A stretch of 6,055 bases of DNA from positions 1 to 6,055 of the forward strand of contig JAEEYN010000150.1 in NCBI GenBank assembly GCA_016288175.1. The letters are read 5' to 3'. Below, piece after piece: positions 5,163-6,055 of the stretch. Below the pieces are notes generated by a model, which made no database searches, was not told where the DNA came from, and worked only from the letters and a program-made list of their open reading frames with translations. Source of the DNA: Bacillota bacterium (GTDB lineage: Bacteria > Bacillota > Clostridia > Christensenellales > CAG-138). The position numbers and the translations under genes were made by a program. The stretch's first letter is position 1. Each line of letters begins with the position of its first letter.

Positions 5163-5210
5163 GTCCGCCGGGCTTCATGCGATAACGAATCAAAAAACGG
5201 AGAGATCGAC

Positions 5211-6055
5211 ATGGATCATGAACAGCTCGGAAGGATTTCCGAAGTCAGAAAAAACAGCTTTATAATAAGTTTCGAAGGGCGGGAGTACCCCGCGAAGCCG
5301 AAGGGCAGCCTCTACGATGCGGAGCCGGAAGATTGGCCGCTCGTCGGGGATTATGTTTCGTTTACCGTGAATCCGGCGGGCGATTCGCTGATCCTTGCCG
5401 TGCGCGAACGCAAGAGCCTTTTGAAAAGGCCGGATCAGGCAAAGACCGGCGTTAATCAGTACATGGTCGCGAACGCGGACTACTGCTTTATCGTAACTTC
5501 GCTGAACGAGGATTACAGCTTCAACCGCATCGCGAGATACGCTTCGATCGCGCTTTCGGGCGGCGCCGAGCCGGTCGTGATACTGACGAAATCGGATCTC
5601 TGCGCAAACGTCGGCCGCTATATCCGCGAGGCGGAGAGCGTTTCCCAGGGCATTCGCGTTCACGCCGTTTCCGCAAAATACGGGATCGGCCTCGAGGAAC
5701 TTTCGGAATACTTCGCTCCGGGCAAAACGATCGCCCTGATGGGCTCCTCCGGCGCGGGCAAATCGACGCTGATAAACGCTCTTGCGGGCGAGGAAGTGAT
5801 GCTGACCGGCGAGATCCGCGAGGGCGACGCCAAGGGCCGGCACACGACGACATCCCGGCGAATGCTGCTCTTGCCGAACGGCGTATGGATCGTAGATACT
5901 CCGGGTATGCGCGAGATCGGGCTTTCGGAAGCGGAAGGCGGAATCGACAGGACTTTTTCGGACATCATCGAACTGGAAAGCCAATGCCGCTTTTCAAACT
6001 GCCGCCATGAGACAGAACCGGGCTGCGCCGTCAAAGCCGCGATCGAAAGCGGCGC
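5211..6055 (+). CDS. rsgA: Ribosome small subunit-dependent GTPase A (3' end missing)
   Basis: RsgA (YjeQ/YloQ) is a circularly permuted GTPase that binds the 30S subunit, monitors late maturation of the decoding centre and releases assembly factors on GTP hydrolysis. 281 complete codons are visible, probably all but the last ten to twenty residues. Residues 1 to about 75 are the OB-fold RNA-binding domain (GRISEVRKNSFIISFEGREY). The permuted GTPase motifs follow in the expected order: G4 TKSD (126-129), SAK in the G5 region, G1 GSSGAGKST (178-186), the G2 Thr cluster in GRHTTTS, and G3 DTPG (229-232). The C-terminal zinc site is complete: Cys259, Cys264, His266 and Cys272 in CRFSNCRHETEPGC. 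ATG 5211 has GGAGAG at 5199-5204. In many Firmicutes rsgA sits beside the Stp/PASTA-kinase genes; here it follows its own leader and terminator, which suggests separate control. The frame is open to the right edge. Confidence 0.96.
   Translation, partial: MDHEQLGRISEVRKNSFIISFEGREYPAKPKGSLYDAEPEDWPLVGDYVSFTVNPAGDSLILAVRERKSLLKRPDQAKTGVNQYMVANADYCFIVTSLNEDYSFNRIARYASIALSGGAEPVVILTKSDLCANVGRYIREAESVSQGIRVHAVSAKYGIGLEELSEYFAPGKTIALMGSSGAGKSTLINALAGEEVMLTGEIREGDAKGRHTTTSRRMLLLPNGVWIVDTPGMREIGLSEAEGGIDRTFSDIIELESQCRFSNCRHETEPGCAVKAAIESG

Noticed and set aside
5190..5984. Minus-strand open frame of 264 codons opposite rsgA
   Set aside because: The + strand here encodes all GTPase and zinc motifs of RsgA; the minus-strand frame has no recognisable motif.

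Overview
The window looks like chromosomal DNA from an anaerobic, probably gut-associated member of the Clostridia (Bacillota). This is inferred from the strong GGAGG-type ribosome binding sites, sigma-A-like promoters with 17-nt spacers, a dockerin-tailed secreted protein, and M3-family PepF, GyrI-like and RsgA proteins of Firmicutes type. No species can be named from the sequence. All recognisable genes lie on the + strand. Coding sequence is moderately GC-rich, and I see no tRNA, rRNA, CRISPR array or insertion sequence.

Layout. Bases 1-1138 hold the C-terminal part of an oligoendopeptidase F-type zinc metallopeptidase that enters from the left edge. A spacer with a strong hairpin and a coding-like but start-less stretch follows. 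Next come two closely spaced genes: a stand-alone GyrI-like effector-binding protein (1336-1785) and an APH-like phosphotransferase (1824-2861). The phosphotransferase gene carries a perfect 14-bp inverted repeat inside its reading frame. A clear promoter (2949-2977) with a small inverted repeat just downstream drives a secreted leucine-rich-repeat protein with a C-terminal dockerin (3035-4339), which ends at a good intrinsic terminator (4425-4449). Another promoter, overlapped by a 9-bp inverted repeat that looks like an operator, precedes a small TIGR04076-like protein (4641-4895).

The right-hand end holds the most regulatory structure. A near-consensus promoter (4971-4999), a 21-codon reading frame with its own ribosome binding site (5041-5106) and an intrinsic terminator (5134-5162) all lie immediately before rsgA (5211 to the right edge, 3' end missing). 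This has the layout of a transcription attenuator controlling a ribosome-assembly GTPase, although a free-standing small RNA or peptide gene is also possible.

The genes appear to be separate short transcription units rather than one pathway. The GyrI-like/phosphotransferase pair is the only likely operon, and its partners (small-molecule binding plus kinase-fold transferase) suggest, without proving, a role in handling a small molecule or drug.
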